DNA of 5,081 nt from Limousia pullorum (GTDB lineage Bacteria > Bacillota > Clostridia > Oscillospirales > Acutalibacteraceae): NCBI GenBank assembly GCA_018714545.1, contig DVNG01000030.1, positions 1-5,081 of the forward strand, in the 5' to 3' direction. Position numbers and translations under genes: made by a program. The notes under the pieces are model-generated. The model saw only the letters and a program-made list of their open reading frames with translations, was not told the origin of the DNA and did not search any database. Numbering within the stretch: the stretch's first letter is position 1; each line of letters opens with the position of its first letter. Below are positions 5,010 to 5,081 of this stretch, one piece after another.

Positions 5010-5081
5010 ATGCCAAGAGAATATCGACATATACAGCAATATGAAGAAGAAATGCTGAAACTAAAAGCAGAAGGATTAACA
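5010..5081 (+). CDS. Transposase OrfA-like protein, N-terminal fragment (continues past window)
   Basis: Only the first 24 codons are visible (MPREYRHIQQYEEEMLKLKAEGLT), open to the window edge. The basic start followed by a YEEEMLKLKAEGLT helix is typical of the N-terminal helix-turn-helix of IS3-family OrfA proteins, which bind the element ends and in intact elements are fused by frameshifting to a DDE-type OrfB. The ATG has GGGGGA 6 bases upstream. The fragment is too short to prove the family, since other helix-turn-helix proteins begin similarly. The terminal-repeat-like DNA before it makes a transposase the best reading. Confidence 0.6.
   Translation, partial: MPREYRHIQQYEEEMLKLKAEGLT

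Larger units (their letters stand above)
4925..5081 (+). mobile_element. Left end of an IS3-family (IS150-like) insertion sequence, cut by the window edge
   Basis: Non-operon sequence begins 27 bases after the membrane-protein stop codon. The proposed tip starts TGGACAGGTCCAG (4925) and continues into AAAACGGACAG (4940-4950). From memory of the family, this resembles IS150-type IS3 ends, which start with TG and carry a CC...TAAACGGACA-like pattern. It is followed by a leader hairpin and the start of an OrfA-like transposase gene pointing inward. The right end, target duplication and orfB lie outside the window, so the exact boundary (TG at 4925 rather than 4919 or 4913) is inference. Confidence 0.65.

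Overview
This looks like an ordinary chromosomal stretch from a low-GC Clostridia-type Firmicute, possibly a gut Ruminococcaceae/Oscillospiraceae relative. The reasons are strong AGGAGG-type ribosome binding sites, consensus TTGACA/TATAAT promoters, A+T-rich intergenic DNA and protein sequences of clostridial style. The taxonomic call is inference, since there is no marker RNA in the window.

Left part (26-2309, minus strand): a two-gene NAD salvage operon, pncA then pncB. It reads leftwards and ends at a clear hairpin terminator at 26-70. A nicotinamidase-type hydrolase converts nicotinamide to nicotinate. Nicotinate phosphoribosyltransferase then makes nicotinate mononucleotide, the entry point of the Preiss-Handler route to NAD. 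The genes are 16 bases apart, and pncB starts with GTG.

Middle (2253-2885): a 336-base divergent intergenic region holds a probable pncA promoter on the minus strand and two candidate plus-strand promoters. These serve a small Xre-type DNA-binding protein of 81 residues, which has its own intrinsic terminator (2857-2885). Its divergent position makes it a candidate autoregulator or regulator of pncAB, but no operator could be demonstrated.

Right part (2905-4898, plus strand): a perfect-consensus sigma-A promoter drives a complete short-form malic enzyme. After a 30-base gap with a near-perfect Shine-Dalgarno sequence and no terminator comes a four-helix membrane protein. That protein has a striking cytoplasmic tail rich in Asn, Tyr and Gly. 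Its function is unknown.

Right edge (about 4925-5081): the left end of an insertion sequence, probably IS3 family (IS150-like), begins 27 bases after the membrane-protein stop codon. It includes the first 24 codons of a transposase OrfA-like protein. Its leader holds a 15-bp hairpin whose 3' arm contains the Shine-Dalgarno sequence. This arrangement would block transposase translation from read-through transcripts, and it is the most notable regulatory structure here. I saw no CRISPR array, tRNA, rRNA or recognisable riboswitch, and no strong sign of a novel multigene system.
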